A stretch of 32,242 bases of DNA from UBA11164 sp002420085 (GCA_031976395.1 DALYLJ010000014.1:1-32242), one strand, 5' to 3'; shown: positions 1 to 8,603, counted from the stretch's first letter. Made by a program: numbers and translations. Notes: generated by a model not told the origin, from the letters alone.

Positions 1-1
1 G

Positions 2-1303
2 GCCGGGCTGGTCTTTGCCCTGCTGCTGGTGCTGGCGTTCCGGGCGCTGTTCAGTTCGGCCGGGGCCGGGGCGGGTGACCGTCAGCCGTTCCGTTATCCG
101 GTCGATGCGGTCGCCATGCGCCGGGCCGAGGCACAGCCGGAACTGGAACTGGCCGGTCGGGTCACTGCCGGGCGCAAGGTCGCGGTGGTGGCGCCGTTCG
201 ATGGCCGGGTCGAGTCGGTCGCGGTGTCGGTTGGTCGTGAGGTGGCGGCCGGCGATGTCCTGCTGCGGCTCGACCGGCGCTTGATCGAGTTGTCGCTGAA
301 CGAGGCACGCCGCACGCTCGACAATGCCGAACTCGAAATCGAGAAATCCGACCGCCGCCGGGCGTACCTCAAGGAGCGGCTGGTCATCGAGGAGGATGCC
401 CTGGCCCGGGCCAGCCGAGTCAAGGAACGGGCGATGCAACTGTTCGAGCGCAAGCTGATCACGGTCATCGATTTCGAGAACTACGTGGCGGCGGTGGACA
501 GCGCGCGCTTGCAGATTCTCGAACTGAATCGGGAACTGGGCCAGTTGCAACTGGATCGTCGCAGTCTGGTCAATGATCGCGATACCTTGCGTGCTCAGGT
601 CGCCGATCTGGGTCGCAATCTCGACGCGGCCGAACTGGTCGCCACCGTCGATGGCGTGGTGTTGGATGTCCAGGCCACACCGGGCGGCCATGTCGCCTCG
701 GGGGTCGAACTGGTTTCGGTGGCGCCACGGGAGGTCATGGAGGTCGAGATTCCCTGGCCGAGCGCGGCCGGTAATGGCGACCGGGTTTCCGCCTGGGCGC
801 TGTTTCCCGAGGGGGCGCTGGCGGTCGAGATCGCCGAGGTCGGTTCGGTGGTGGTCGCCGGTCAGGCCAGTCCGACGGCTACGCTGATCGGACGCGGGCC
901 ATTGGCCCGGCGGGCGGTGGTCGGCGGTTTCGTGCCGATCCGACTGCGCCTGCCAGCGGTTGCCGATGCCTTCCTGGTGCCTTCGCGTGCCCTGTATCCG
1001 GGCGATCGGGTGTTTCGCATCCAGGGCGAGCCGGCCAGTCTGGTCGGTGTGCCGGTTGCCGTATCCGGTCGTGTCTATGATCAGGCCGGCGATCCGCACT
1101 GGATCGTTCGGGCCGAAGCGTTGGACGACGGTGACCAGGTGCTGGCCAGCCGTCTGGCTGCTGCCAGCGATGGCCTGCCGGTCGAAGTCGCCAATCTGAT
1201 CGAGGTCGAGACGGCGCGGCTGACGGTCGAGCCGACGGCGGCAGCGGTCGCGCTCGACGCTGCGTCGGGTGGCTCCGGGGCGACGGATCCGCAATGGCGC
1301 TGA
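2..1303 (+). CDS. RND efflux periplasmic adaptor subunit (HlyD/MFP family), 5'-truncated by the window edge
   Basis: The frame is open from base 2 and begins inside a hydrophobic stretch (AGLVFALLLVLAF) that looks like the N-terminal membrane anchor, so the true start lies upstream; the GTG at 29 is unlikely to be it. The rest has membrane-fusion-protein architecture: a lipoyl/barrel-sandwich half (VVAPFDGRVESVAVSVG then VAAGDVLLRLD), a long charged alpha-helical hairpin (nt 290-620), the second lipoyl half (ELVATVDGVVLDV, PGGHVASG), and beta-barrel and membrane-proximal domains. Adaptors of this family link an inner-membrane RND pump to an outer-membrane channel. The stop overlaps the start of the pump gene by 10 bp, so the two are co-transcribed and probably coupled. 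No TolC-like gene is in the window. The substrate cannot be told. Confidence 0.9.
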   Translation, partial: AGLVFALLLVLAFRALFSSAGAGAGDRQPFRYPVDAVAMRRAEAQPELELAGRVTAGRKVAVVAPFDGRVESVAVSVGREVAAGDVLLRLDRRLIELSLNEARRTLDNAELEIEKSDRRRAYLKERLVIEEDALARASRVKERAMQLFERKLITVIDFENYVAAVDSARLQILELNRELGQLQLDRRSLVNDRDTLRAQVADLGRNLDAAELVATVDGVVLDVQATPGGHVASGVELVSVAPREVMEVEIPWPSAAGNGDRVSAWALFPEGALAVEIAEVGSVVVAGQASPTATLIGRGPLARRAVVGGFVPIRLRLPAVADAFLVPSRALYPGDRVFRIQGEPASLVGVPVAVSGRVYDQAGDPHWIVRAEALDDGDQVLASRLAAASDGLPVEVANLIEVETARLTVEPTAAAVALDAASGGSGATDPQWR

Positions 1304-4300
1304 ACGCGGTTCTCGGGTATTTCCAGCGACATGTGGTTGCCGCCAATGTCCTGGCGCTGCTGGCGGTGTCACTCGGGCTGTTCTTTGCGCCGCAGATCAA
1401 GAACACGCTGACCCCGGACATCCATTTCCCGGCCATCGAGTTGAATCTGAGCTGGCCTGGCGCCGGGGCCGAGGCGGTGATGAGCCAACTGGTCGAGCCG
1501 CTCGAACAACGGCTGCTCCAGATGCCCGAGGTCAAGAGCGTCGTCGCGCATGCCGAGCGTGGCCAGGGCAGTCTGCTGGTCTCGCTGGCGGACGAGGCGG
1601 CGGTCGATCGGATGGAACGCTTCGCGGTGGCCAGCGCCGAGGAGATCCGGCGTCATGCGCCGGGCAGTGAGCCGGCCGTGGCGACCCGGATGCGTTTCGA
1701 GGAGCGGGCGTTCCGGGTCGGTCTGAATGGCCCGTCGCGCGAGGCGCTGTATGAAGAGGCGATGCAGTTGCGCGGTCGCTTCCTGCGGCAGGGGGTGCCG
1801 CTGGTCGAGATCGAAGGCTGGACCACGCCCGACCTGGAGATCGCGATTCCGGCTGCCCGCCTGAATGCGCTGGGCGTGTCACTGGAGGCGATTGCCCGGC
1901 AGATCCGGCCGCAGTTGGATGTCAGTGTCGCCGGCAATGTTCGTCGGGAAAGCGACGATCTGGTGGTCAGCAGCCGTGGCACCCGACTCGACGAGCGCGC
2001 CCTGGCCGATCTGGAAATCGTCGATGCCAGTGGCGTCGCCATGCGCCTCGGTGTGCTCGCCGAGATCGGTTGGCGCAGCGAGGATGCCCGGCTGGCTCGG
2101 GTCAACGGTCGCGACGGGCTGGTGCTGAGCCTGATGCGTTCGATCGAGGTCGATACCATCGAGGTGTCGCGGCGTGCGCGTGAAGCGCTTGCCGAGCACG
2201 TCCGGCGCAATCCGGCATCGACTGCAACCGTGATCGAGGATGTCGCGATCACGGTACTGGCCAATCGCAGCATGCTGATCGAGAACGCGCTGTTCGGACT
2301 GCTGCTGGTGTTCGTCTGCATGTGGCTGGTGCTGGGTGCGCGGGCGGCATTCTGGGCCGCTGCCGGCATTCCGATCGTATTGGCATTGACCGCCCTGGCG
2401 ATGCTGTTCACCGGACAATCGGTCAATCTGTTCACGGTTGCGGCCTTCATCATGGTGATGGGCGTGATCGTCGATGATTCGATCATCCTCAGTGAGGAGG
2501 CGGCATCGCTGGCGCGCACCGCTGGCCTGGGTGAGGACACCAGTCTGGCGGCGGCCCAGCGCATGTTCGCGCCGATCATGGCGGCCGGGCTGACCACGGT
2601 CGCGGCCTTTGCCCCGCTGCTCTGGCTGCCGGGTTTCTACGGCGCGATGATCGCGCCGATCGCGATGGTCGTGGTGGCGGCGATTCTCGCCTCGCTGTTC
2701 GAGTGTTTCGCGATCCTGCCGGCCCATTTGCGCGGATCCGGGTCGGCTGCCGCTGAGCCGTTCGACCGTCCGCACCTGCGGCGTATCGGCGATCGCTGGC
2801 TGCGTCGCCTGAGCGTGGCCAAGGTGGTGCCGGCGATGCGTGCCAGCCTGCGGCATCGACGCCGGACCGTGCTGACTGCGGTCGCGGCCTTCGTGCTGTC
2901 GCTGCTGGCCATGGTCGCCCTGTTCGAGGGCGAGGGGCCGGCGGTCGATAACGACACGTTGCGGGCCTTCGTGTTCCTGGAGCCGGGTACGCCAGCCGAT
3001 GAGCGCGAGCGGATCGCCGACACGTTCGAGGCATCGCTCCGGCAGGCGGCCGAGGGGCTTGCCGCGTTCGACGACATCGTCAGTGCCTGGACCCTGGTCG
3101 AACGCGATTCCTCCGGCAATCCCTGGTTCGAGGTGGTGGTGGCGTTGACACCGAGCACCGAGCGGGCGATCACCAGTGCCGAATTGCTGGAAGCCTGGGG
3201 TCGGCACGTGCAGCCCAACTCCTGGGTGCGTCGGTTCGGCATGGAGGTCGATCGTGACAAGCCGACCACTGCGATCAGTTGGCGGCTGGCGATCGGTTCC
3301 GATATCGAACAGGCGCGGGCGGCGGTCGAGGAGTTGCGCGGCCGCCTGCTGGCGCTGGAGGAAGTGATCCGGGTCGAGGACGATTTCAGTTCGGGCGCGC
3401 GGGCCGTCGAATTCACCCTGACCGCTCAGGGCCGAGCCCTCGGGCTGGACGAGCGCAGTCTCGCCGAGCAGTTGCGCGCCGGCCTCGAAGGCGCCCAGGT
3501 TGGACGGGTCGCTCACATCGGCGGTGAAGCCGAGGTGTTCGTCCGGTTGCCGCAGGGTGAGCGTGAGCGCGAAGATCGGATCGAGCAGTTCCCGATCGTG
3601 CTGCCCGAGGGCGGTTCGGTACCACTGTGGAGTGTGGCGCGCCTGGACGAGCGCGCCGGTGCCGCCCGCCTGGGCCGGATGGATGGCCAGCCACAGATCC
3701 AGGTGACCGCCCATCTGGCACCGGCGTTCATGGCCCAGCGGGCCGCGATCAAACGCACGGTCGATCGCGAAATCCTGCCTGGCATCAAGAGCCGCTATGA
3801 CTTCAAGACCAGCCGCTCGCCGCTCGAACAGGAGCAGCACGCCTTGCTGACGGCATTGGCGGGTGCCTTCTTCGTGGGCGTGATTGCCATCTACTTCGTG
3901 CTGGTCTGGAATCTGCGGTCGTTCTGGTGGCCGCTGCTGATCGTCGCGACGATCCCACTCGGGATTTCCGGGGCGGTGTTCGCACACCTGCTGCTGGGCA
4001 TCGCGCCGACCGTGATGAGCCTGTTCGGGATCATCGGCATGGCCGGGGTGGTGGTCAACGACACCATCGTCTATCTGGCCCGCTATCGCGAGTTGCGTGG
4101 TCGGCTTGGCTACCGTTCGGCGGCATTGCGCGCCGGTCGCGATCGCTTCCGGGCAATCGCACTGACCACCCTGACGACCGTGATCGGGGCCATGCCGCTG
4201 CTGATCGATGGTTCGCCGAACGCTTACGTGTTCAAACCCGTGCTGGTGAGCTTCTGTGGCGGCATTCTGGCCGGTTCGCTGCTGTTGCTGCTGGTGTTTC

Positions 4301-4377
4301 CTTCCGCCCTGACCCTGCTGGAAGAATACCGCGACCGCCTGCGCGCGCGTTTCGTGCCGGTGCTCGGTGGTGGCTGA
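1294..4377 (+). CDS. RND-family efflux transporter permease (AcrB/AcrF superfamily), 1027 aa
   Basis: Inner-membrane proton-driven exporter working with the adaptor encoded just upstream (10-bp overlap). The length and layout fit the family: TM1 near residues 12-32, a first large periplasmic loop, TM2-6 around 325-475, TM7 near 525-545, a second periplasmic loop, and TM8-12 from about 855 to the end. The TM4 proton-relay aspartates are present (GVIVDDSIIL, D394-D395). In TM10 the AcrB sequence AKNAI, carrying the relay Lys940, is replaced by GVVVNDTIVYL (918-928), so that lysine is absent; this variant is common in AcrB relatives other than the classical drug pumps. Whether it exports drugs, lipids or something else cannot be read from the sequence. 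Confidence 0.93.
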   Translation: MALNAVLGYFQRHVVAANVLALLAVSLGLFFAPQIKNTLTPDIHFPAIELNLSWPGAGAEAVMSQLVEPLEQRLLQMPEVKSVVAHAERGQGSLLVSLADEAAVDRMERFAVASAEEIRRHAPGSEPAVATRMRFEERAFRVGLNGPSREALYEEAMQLRGRFLRQGVPLVEIEGWTTPDLEIAIPAARLNALGVSLEAIARQIRPQLDVSVAGNVRRESDDLVVSSRGTRLDERALADLEIVDASGVAMRLGVLAEIGWRSEDARLARVNGRDGLVLSLMRSIEVDTIEVSRRAREALAEHVRRNPASTATVIEDVAITVLANRSMLIENALFGLLLVFVCMWLVLGARAAFWAAAGIPIVLALTALAMLFTGQSVNLFTVAAFIMVMGVIVDDSIILSEEAASLARTAGLGEDTSLAAAQRMFAPIMAAGLTTVAAFAPLLWLPGFYGAMIAPIAMVVVAAILASLFECFAILPAHLRGSGSAAAEPFDRPHLRRIGDRWLRRLSVAKVVPAMRASLRHRRRTVLTAVAAFVLSLLAMVALFEGEGPAVDNDTLRAFVFLEPGTPADERERIADTFEASLRQAAEGLAAFDDIVSAWTLVERDSSGNPWFEVVVALTPSTERAITSAELLEAWGRHVQPNSWVRRFGMEVDRDKPTTAISWRLAIGSDIEQARAAVEELRGRLLALEEVIRVEDDFSSGARAVEFTLTAQGRALGLDERSLAEQLRAGLEGAQVGRVAHIGGEAEVFVRLPQGEREREDRIEQFPIVLPEGGSVPLWSVARLDERAGAARLGRMDGQPQIQVTAHLAPAFMAQRAAIKRTVDREILPGIKSRYDFKTSRSPLEQEQHALLTALAGAFFVGVIAIYFVLVWNLRSFWWPLLIVATIPLGISGAVFAHLLLGIAPTVMSLFGIIGMAGVVVNDTIVYLARYRELRGRLGYRSAALRAGRDRFRAIALTTLTTVIGAMPLLIDGSPNAYVFKPVLVSFCGGILAGSLLLLLVFPSALTLLEEYRDRLRARFVPVLGGG

Positions 4378-4457
4378 GCAGCGGGCCACGCAGCGCCGAT
4401 CCGGGTGACCAGGCGCCCCGACACCGTCGAGATCGACCGGCGATCGCATCCCGGCGC

Positions 4458-4486
4458 TTGGCCGCAGCCGGCCGGGTTGGCACAAT
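4458..4486 (+). promoter_or_regulatory. Candidate sigma-70 promoter of dnaX
   Basis: TTGGCC (4458-4463), a 17-nt spacer and CACAAT (4481-4486) lie in the 135-nt gap between the RND gene and dnaX. Expected transcription start is near 4493, giving a leader of about 20 nt. No ribosome-binding site stands out in the leader (CTCCCACGGCCCCGCGC). No SRP RNA gene is visible in this gap. Confidence 0.55.
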
Positions 4487-4512
4487 AGCCGCTTGCTCCC
4501 ACGGCCCCGCGC

Positions 4513-6246
4513 ATGTCCTACCTCGTCCTCGCCCGCAAATGGCGGCCGCGCCGCTTCGCCGAGTTGGTGGGCCAGACCCATGTGGTGCGGGCATTGACCA
4601 ATGCGCTGGCCTCCGGGCGGGTGCATCATGCCTTCCTGTTCACCGGGACGCGCGGTGTCGGCAAGACCACGATCGCCCGCATCTTCGCCAAGAGCCTCAA
4701 CTGCGAGCAGGGTCCGAGCACGGAGCCGTGTGGGCAGTGCAATGCCTGTCGCGACATCGATGCCGGGCGGTTCGTGGACCTGCTGGAAATCGATGCCGCC
4801 AGCCACACCGGGGTGGACAATGTTCGTGATCTGATCGATAACGCCCAGTACATGCCGGCGCGCGGGCGGGTCAAGGTCTATCTGATCGACGAAGTCCACA
4901 TGCTGTCGAAGCCGGCCTTCAATGCCTTGCTGAAGACGCTCGAAGAGCCGCCAGGGCATGTCAAGTTCCTGCTGGCCACCACCGATCCCGAGAAGTTGCC
5001 GGTGACGGTGCTGTCGCGTTGCTTGCAGTTCAATCTGAAGCGCCTGGACGTCGAGCAGATCGAGGGCCAGATCGCGCACATCCTGGACGCTGAAGGGATC
5101 GCTTCCGATGGCCCGGCACGCCGCCTGCTGGCCAAGGCCGCCGACGGCAGCCTGCGCGATGCCCTGTCCCTGCTCGATCAGGCGATTGCCTATGGCGGTG
5201 GCACGCTGGCCGAGGCGTCGGTGCGCGAGATGCTCGGCAGCGTCGATCGCCACCGGGTCGATGCCCTGTTGCGCGCGCTGATCGCCGTCGATGGTCCGGC
5301 CCTGCTGGCCGAGGTGGCGGCCCTGGCGGAACTGGCCCCGGATTTCGGGTCGGTTCTCGATGAGATCGCCTCTGTGCTGCACCGAATCCAGGTGCGGCAA
5401 CTGGTGCCCGAGACGGGTGAGCGCGACGGTGACTCGGAACTGCTGGCCATTGCCCAGTCGGTCGAGCCGGAGCTGATCCAACTCTGGTATCGAATGGCCC
5501 TGGAGGGTCGGAGCGAGTTGCCGATGGCGCCGAGCCCGCAGGTCGGTTTCGAGATGGCCCTGCTGCGCATGCTGGCCTTCTGCCCGCGCTCGGGCGCTGG
5601 TACGCCGGTGGCCTCGCCGGCTTCGCAGGCGGCCACTCCGACGGCTGGTTCGCCAGCACGGGGCAGGGGCGCGGTTGAGGCGGTCGGGCCTTCGGCTTCG
5701 ACCGAGCCCCGGTCGATGACCGGTGTGCCGGCTGCTCACCCGGCGGCCGACGCCGGCAACGCGACGAATGCCGGTCCCGGCGGCCACGATTCGACGCGAT
5801 CGGCTGCCGGCACCGCCTCCGGTTCGGGTTCGGGTTCGGGTTCGATGACCCTGAATGATCACGAGGACTGGTTGCGGCTCCAGGCGCGCGCCGGATTGCG
5901 CGGTCCCGCGCGCGAACTGGCCGCCAATTCGGCGTTCGGTGAATACCGCGAGGGGGTGCTGCGCCTGCATCTGCCGGCGGATTTTTCCGTTCTGGCCGAG
6001 CCGGTCGTGGTCGGCAGCCTGGCCGAGGCGCTGGCGCCCTGGCTCGGTTCAGTGCCTAAGATCGCGATCGGCGCGGTCGCTGAGGTTGCCGCCGAGACCT
6101 ACAGCGATCGGGTCCGCAAGGAGCGCGACGAACGCCGGGCTCAGGCCGAGCAGCAGTTCCGTTCCGATCCCACCGTGCGCCACCTGGTCGAGCACTACGA
6201 TGCCCAGGTCGTAGCGGATTCCATCCAACCCATCGACGACAACTGA
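4513..6246 (+). CDS. dnaX: DNA polymerase III subunits gamma/tau, 577 aa
   Basis: ATPase of the clamp-loader complex; tau also couples leading- and lagging-strand polymerases and the DnaB helicase. The AAA+ module is complete: Walker A GTRGVGKT (45-52), a four-cysteine zinc site (C64, C73, C76, C79), Walker B VYLIDE (122-127), the SRC arginine-finger motif (168-170) and sensor 2 GSLRDAL. After the collar domain comes a low-complexity linker (about 370-445) rich in Ala, Gly, Ser and Thr, ending in a Gly-Ser repeat, then a C-terminal domain resembling tau domain V. I see no A-AAA-AAG-type slippery heptamer, so a frameshifted gamma form as in E. coli is not predicted. The ATG at 4513 begins MSYLVLARKWRP, the usual N-terminus. 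ybaB follows 9 nt after the stop. Confidence 0.97.
   Translation: MSYLVLARKWRPRRFAELVGQTHVVRALTNALASGRVHHAFLFTGTRGVGKTTIARIFAKSLNCEQGPSTEPCGQCNACRDIDAGRFVDLLEIDAASHTGVDNVRDLIDNAQYMPARGRVKVYLIDEVHMLSKPAFNALLKTLEEPPGHVKFLLATTDPEKLPVTVLSRCLQFNLKRLDVEQIEGQIAHILDAEGIASDGPARRLLAKAADGSLRDALSLLDQAIAYGGGTLAEASVREMLGSVDRHRVDALLRALIAVDGPALLAEVAALAELAPDFGSVLDEIASVLHRIQVRQLVPETGERDGDSELLAIAQSVEPELIQLWYRMALEGRSELPMAPSPQVGFEMALLRMLAFCPRSGAGTPVASPASQAATPTAGSPARGRGAVEAVGPSASTEPRSMTGVPAAHPAADAGNATNAGPGGHDSTRSAAGTASGSGSGSGSMTLNDHEDWLRLQARAGLRGPARELAANSAFGEYREGVLRLHLPADFSVLAEPVVVGSLAEALAPWLGSVPKIAIGAVAEVAAETYSDRVRKERDERRAQAEQQFRSDPTVRHLVEHYDAQVVADSIQPIDDN
5821..5844 (+). repeat. Four exact tandem GGTTCG hexamers in the dnaX linker
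   Basis: Four uninterrupted GGTTCG units encode a Gly-Ser repeat just before the C-terminal tau domain. Changes in copy number would lengthen or shorten the linker by two residues per unit without breaking the frame. Confidence 0.9.
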
Positions 6247-6255
6247 GAGGCCCCC

Positions 6256-6576
6256 ATGCGAGGCAATATCGGGCAATTGATGCAGCAGGCGCAGCGGATG
6301 CAGGAAAACCTGCAACGGATGCAGCAGGAACTGGCCAATCTGGAGGTCACCGGTGCGGCCGGTGGTGGTCTGGTCGAGGTCACCCTGAGCGGACGGATGG
6401 AGGCGCGCCGGGTGCGGATCGCCCCGGATGCGCTGACCGATCCGGAAATGCTCGAGGATCTGATCGCGGCCGCCATCAATGACGCCGTCAACAAGGTCAA
6501 CGACGAGAGCGGCCGACGGATGTCGGAAGCCACCGCCGGTCTGCCGATCCCGCCTGGCATGAAACTCGGGCTGTGA
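6256..6576 (+). CDS. ybaB: YbaB/EbfC family nucleoid-associated protein, 106 aa
   Basis: Small dimeric DNA-binding protein of the YbaB/EbfC family, almost always found between dnaX and recR as here. Residues 1-30 form the charged N-terminal helix rich in Gln, Met and Glu; the central part (GLVEVTLSGRMEARRVRI) is the beta core; the C-terminal helix (MLEDLIAAAINDAVNKVNDE) is the most conserved part of the family. GAGG at 6246-6249 is the ribosome-binding site. The stop overlaps the recR start by 4 bp (GTGA). The family binds DNA and affects nucleoid organisation; its exact role with RecR is unsettled. Confidence 0.96.
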   Translation: MRGNIGQLMQQAQRMQENLQRMQQELANLEVTGAAGGGLVEVTLSGRMEARRVRIAPDALTDPEMLEDLIAAAINDAVNKVNDESGRRMSEATAGLPIPPGMKLGL

Positions 6577-7175
6577 GCGGCGAGGGCCTGGTCGAACGGC
6601 TGATCCAGGCGCTGCGCTGCCTGCCCGGTGTCGGCGCCAAGAGTGCCCAGCGCATGGCCTACCACTTGCTCGAACGCGAGCGGGTGCGCGGCCTGGCCCT
6701 GGCGGCGACCCTGACCGAGGCACTGGAACGGGTCGGCCACTGCCGGCGCTGCCGTGATTTCAGCGAGACGGTGGATTGCGCGATCTGTTCGGCGGTCGGT
6801 CGCGATACCCGGACCCTGTGCGCGGTCGAGTCGCCAGCCGATCGTCTGGCGATCGAGACCGCGACCGGCTACCGCGGACTGTACTTCGTGCTGCAAGGAC
6901 GCTTGTCGCCGCTGGACGGCATCGGTCCCGAGCAACTCGGTCTGGACCTGCTGGCGGCCCGCCTGGCCGAAGGTGAGGTCCAGGAACTGATCATCGCCAC
7001 CAATCCGACCGTCGAGGGTGAGGCGACCGCCCACTACCTGGCGCAACTGGCCCGTCGCTGTGGTGTCCGGCCAACCCGGCTGGCGCACGGCGTACCGCTG
7101 GGTGGCGAACTGGAATACATCGATCGTGGCACCCTGGCGCATGCCTTCGGCTCGCGCCTGGCGGTCCCCGACTGA
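6573..7175 (+). CDS. recR: Recombination mediator protein RecR, 200 aa
   Basis: RecR works with RecO (and RecF) to load RecA on SSB-coated single-stranded DNA in gap repair. The family layout is complete: N-terminal helix-hairpin-helix (CLPGVGAKSAQRMAYHLL, 16-33), a four-cysteine zinc finger (C57, C60, C69, C72), a Toprim domain (LCAVESPAD from 82; ATNPTVEGEATA) and the C-terminal segment RLAHGVPLGGELEYID. Length is normal for the family. It starts at the GTG at 6573, overlapping the ybaB stop by 4 bp, which implies translational coupling. Confidence 0.97.
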   Translation: MSGEGLVERLIQALRCLPGVGAKSAQRMAYHLLERERVRGLALAATLTEALERVGHCRRCRDFSETVDCAICSAVGRDTRTLCAVESPADRLAIETATGYRGLYFVLQGRLSPLDGIGPEQLGLDLLAARLAEGEVQELIIATNPTVEGEATAHYLAQLARRCGVRPTRLAHGVPLGGELEYIDRGTLAHAFGSRLAVPD

Positions 7176-7219
7176 ACCCTCCCACCGAAATCCCGACTCC
7201 CACGCCCGACACCAAGACC

Positions 7220-7558
7220 ATGACCCTGTTCAGCAAGATCATCGCCCGCGAAATTCCCGCCGATATCGTCTACGAAGACGAGCATGTCCTGGGTTTTCGC
7301 GACATCAACCCACAGGCTCCGGTGCATGTGCTGTTCATTCCCAAGCGGGCGATCGCCACGCTCGACGATCTCGTGCCGGACGATGCCGAACTGGTCGGCC
7401 GACTGATCCTGGCGGCGGCCAGTCATGCCCGCAGCGAGGGTTTTGCCGAGAACGGCTACCGGGTGGTGTTCAACTGCAATGCCGACGCCGGTCAGACCGT
7501 CTTTCACATTCATCTGCACCTGCTGGCCGGTCGGCAACTGGCCTGGCCGCCGGGCTGA
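7220..7558 (+). CDS. hinT: Histidine triad (HIT) nucleotide-binding protein, HinT type, 112 aa
   Basis: HinT-type purine nucleoside phosphoramidase or AMP-lysine hydrolase. The histidine triad HIHLHLL (residues 95-101) lies near the C-terminus and is followed by the family ending (WPPG). The N-terminus MTLFSKIIAREIPADIVYEDE is typical of HinT, supporting the ATG at 7220. It lies 44 nt after recR; that spacer is C-rich and has no clear ribosome-binding site (only AAGA close to the ATG), so translation may be weak or depend on readthrough from recR. Confidence 0.94.
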   Translation: MTLFSKIIAREIPADIVYEDEHVLGFRDINPQAPVHVLFIPKRAIATLDDLVPDDAELVGRLILAAASHARSEGFAENGYRVVFNCNADAGQTVFHIHLHLLAGRQLAWPPG

Positions 7559-7639
7559 TCGAGGCGGGCCTCCGGCTGGACTCGGGTCACGGCGGCGACC
7601 CGGGGCGCGCGTTTCCGGCGTTTCGGTCATGCGATCGTG

Positions 7640-7669
7640 ATGACGTGGCCACCGTCGGGGCGTTAAAGT
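7640..7669 (+). promoter_or_regulatory. Weak candidate promoter for the peroxiredoxin-like gene
   Basis: ATGACG (7640-7645), an 18-nt spacer and TAAAGT (7664-7669) lie in the 140-nt gap after hinT. The boxes match the sigma-70 consensus at four positions each. An AGGAGG (7682-7687) follows, 11 nt before the ATG at 7699. Confidence 0.35.
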
Positions 7670-7698
7670 AATTGGCCACACAGGAGGATGCTTCGACC

Positions 7699-8217
7699 AT
7701 GCCTGAATCCGTTCTGCCTCGGCCCGGCCAACCGTTTCCCGAACTCGCCTTCGATACCCTTGACCAGGGCCGCATCCGCCTGGCCGATCTGCCAGGTTGG
7801 CGCCTGTTGGTGGTCTATCGCGGCAAGCACTGTCCGCTGTGCGTGGGTTATCTCAACACCCTCGACAGCCTGTTCGACGACTTCGGCACGGCCGGGATTT
7901 CAGTGTTCGCGCTGTCAGCCGATCCGGTTGAGCGGGCGCGCAGCCAGCAGGTCGAGCATGGCTGGCGGTTTCCGATCGGTTACGGCCTGAGCGTCGAGGA
8001 CATGCGCCGGATCGGGCTGTTCGTGTCGGCGCCGCGATCGCCGCAGGAGACCGACCGGCCATTCGCCGAGCCGGGCACCTATCTGCTCAATCCGCGCGGT
8101 GAACTCCAGATCGTCGATGTCTCCAACGCGCCGTTCGCCCGGCCGGATCTGGCCGGATTGCTGGCCGGCATCAAATTCATCCGCGACCACGACTATCCAG
8201 TGCGGGGAACCCTGTGA
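7699..8217 (+). CDS. Peroxiredoxin-like (AhpC/TSA, thioredoxin-fold) protein, 172 aa
   Basis: Thioredoxin-fold protein of the peroxiredoxin-like group. The fingerprint is VVYRGKHCPLCVGYL (38-52), with a redox-type CPLC pair (C45, C48) where typical peroxiredoxins have PxxxTxxC; no separate resolving cysteine is obvious elsewhere. Residues 55-90 (FDDFGTAGISVFALSADP) form the usual central strand and helix, and AEPGTYLLNPRGELQIVDVSN the later beta strands. The ATG at 7699 is chosen because an AGGAGG lies 11 nt upstream; an in-frame TTG at 7672 lies upstream of that site. The stop overlaps the start of the GNAT gene by 4 bp. Likely a cytosolic thiol reductase or peroxidase; the substrate is unknown. 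Confidence 0.85.
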   Translation: MPESVLPRPGQPFPELAFDTLDQGRIRLADLPGWRLLVVYRGKHCPLCVGYLNTLDSLFDDFGTAGISVFALSADPVERARSQQVEHGWRFPIGYGLSVEDMRRIGLFVSAPRSPQETDRPFAEPGTYLLNPRGELQIVDVSNAPFARPDLAGLLAGIKFIRDHDYPVRGTL

Positions 8218-8543
8218 GCGTCGATCCCGATCGATCGCCAGGGTCGAGCCCGGCGTCGGTGGAGGGGACGATCGAGATTCGCCATCGGCCGGAACAGGAG
8301 CGATTCGAGGCCGAACTGGACGGCCACCACGCGGTGCTGAACTATCGTCTGGCGGCCGGCTGCATGGTGATCGATCACGTCGGGGTGGCGCCGGCTATCG
8401 AGGGTCGGGGCATTGCCGGACGCCTGACCCAGGCGGCGCTGGCCTGGGCGCGGCTGTCCGGGGTGAAGGTGCGGCCGCTGTGTTCCTATGCGGCGGCCTG
8501 GATGAGGCGTCACCCGGACTGCCACGATCTCCACGCCGACTGA
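8214..8543 (+). CDS. Small GNAT-family N-acetyltransferase (NATD1/YjdJ-like), 109 aa
   Basis: The minimal GNAT fold of the Acetyltransf_CG/NATD1 group: IEIRHRPEQERFEAELDG (21-38), LNYRLAAGCMVIDHVGV, and the acetyl-CoA binding motif PAIEGRGIAGRL (about 60-71), ending KVRPLCSYAAAWMRRHP, typical of the group. About 20 low-complexity residues precede the domain, so a later start is possible, but no better start codon is obvious and the GTG at 8214 overlaps the upstream stop (GTGA). Small proteins of this group are widespread and their acceptor is unknown. Pairing with a peroxiredoxin-like gene suggests co-expression but not a defined pathway. Confidence 0.85.
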   Translation: MSVDPDRSPGSSPASVEGTIEIRHRPEQERFEAELDGHHAVLNYRLAAGCMVIDHVGVAPAIEGRGIAGRLTQAALAWARLSGVKVRPLCSYAAAWMRRHPDCHDLHAD

Positions 8544-8556
8544 GCCGCGAACGCCG

Positions 8557-8603
8557 CCTCGATCGAGCCGGTGCGTTCAGGTCAGGCTGACGCTCGATCG
8601 AGG
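8557..8603. terminator. Bidirectional terminator-like inverted repeat between convergent genes
   Basis: CCTCGATCGAG (8557-8567) and CTCGATCGAGG (8593-8603) are perfect 11-bp arms separated by 25 nt. The stop of the GNAT gene lies 13 nt to the left and that of slp 11 nt to the right. The direct repeat AGGTCAGGCT (8579-8588 and 8602-8611) overlaps it. There is no U-tract on either strand, so intrinsic termination is uncertain. Confidence 0.5.

Noticed and set aside
4378..4512. SRP RNA (ffs) upstream of dnaX
   Set aside because: Some relatives have it nearby, but the conserved SRP loop sequences are absent from the gap.
5620..5850. Possible programmed frameshift in dnaX producing gamma
   Set aside because: No A-AAA-AAG-like slippery sequence is present in the linker region where one would be expected.
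1879..5970. A 1363-codon open frame on the minus strand across the RND pump and dnaX
   Set aside because: It is antisense to two well-supported genes, is rich in Arg, Gln, His and Pro, has no recognisable domain, and crosses the intergenic gap. It reflects GC-biased codon use.
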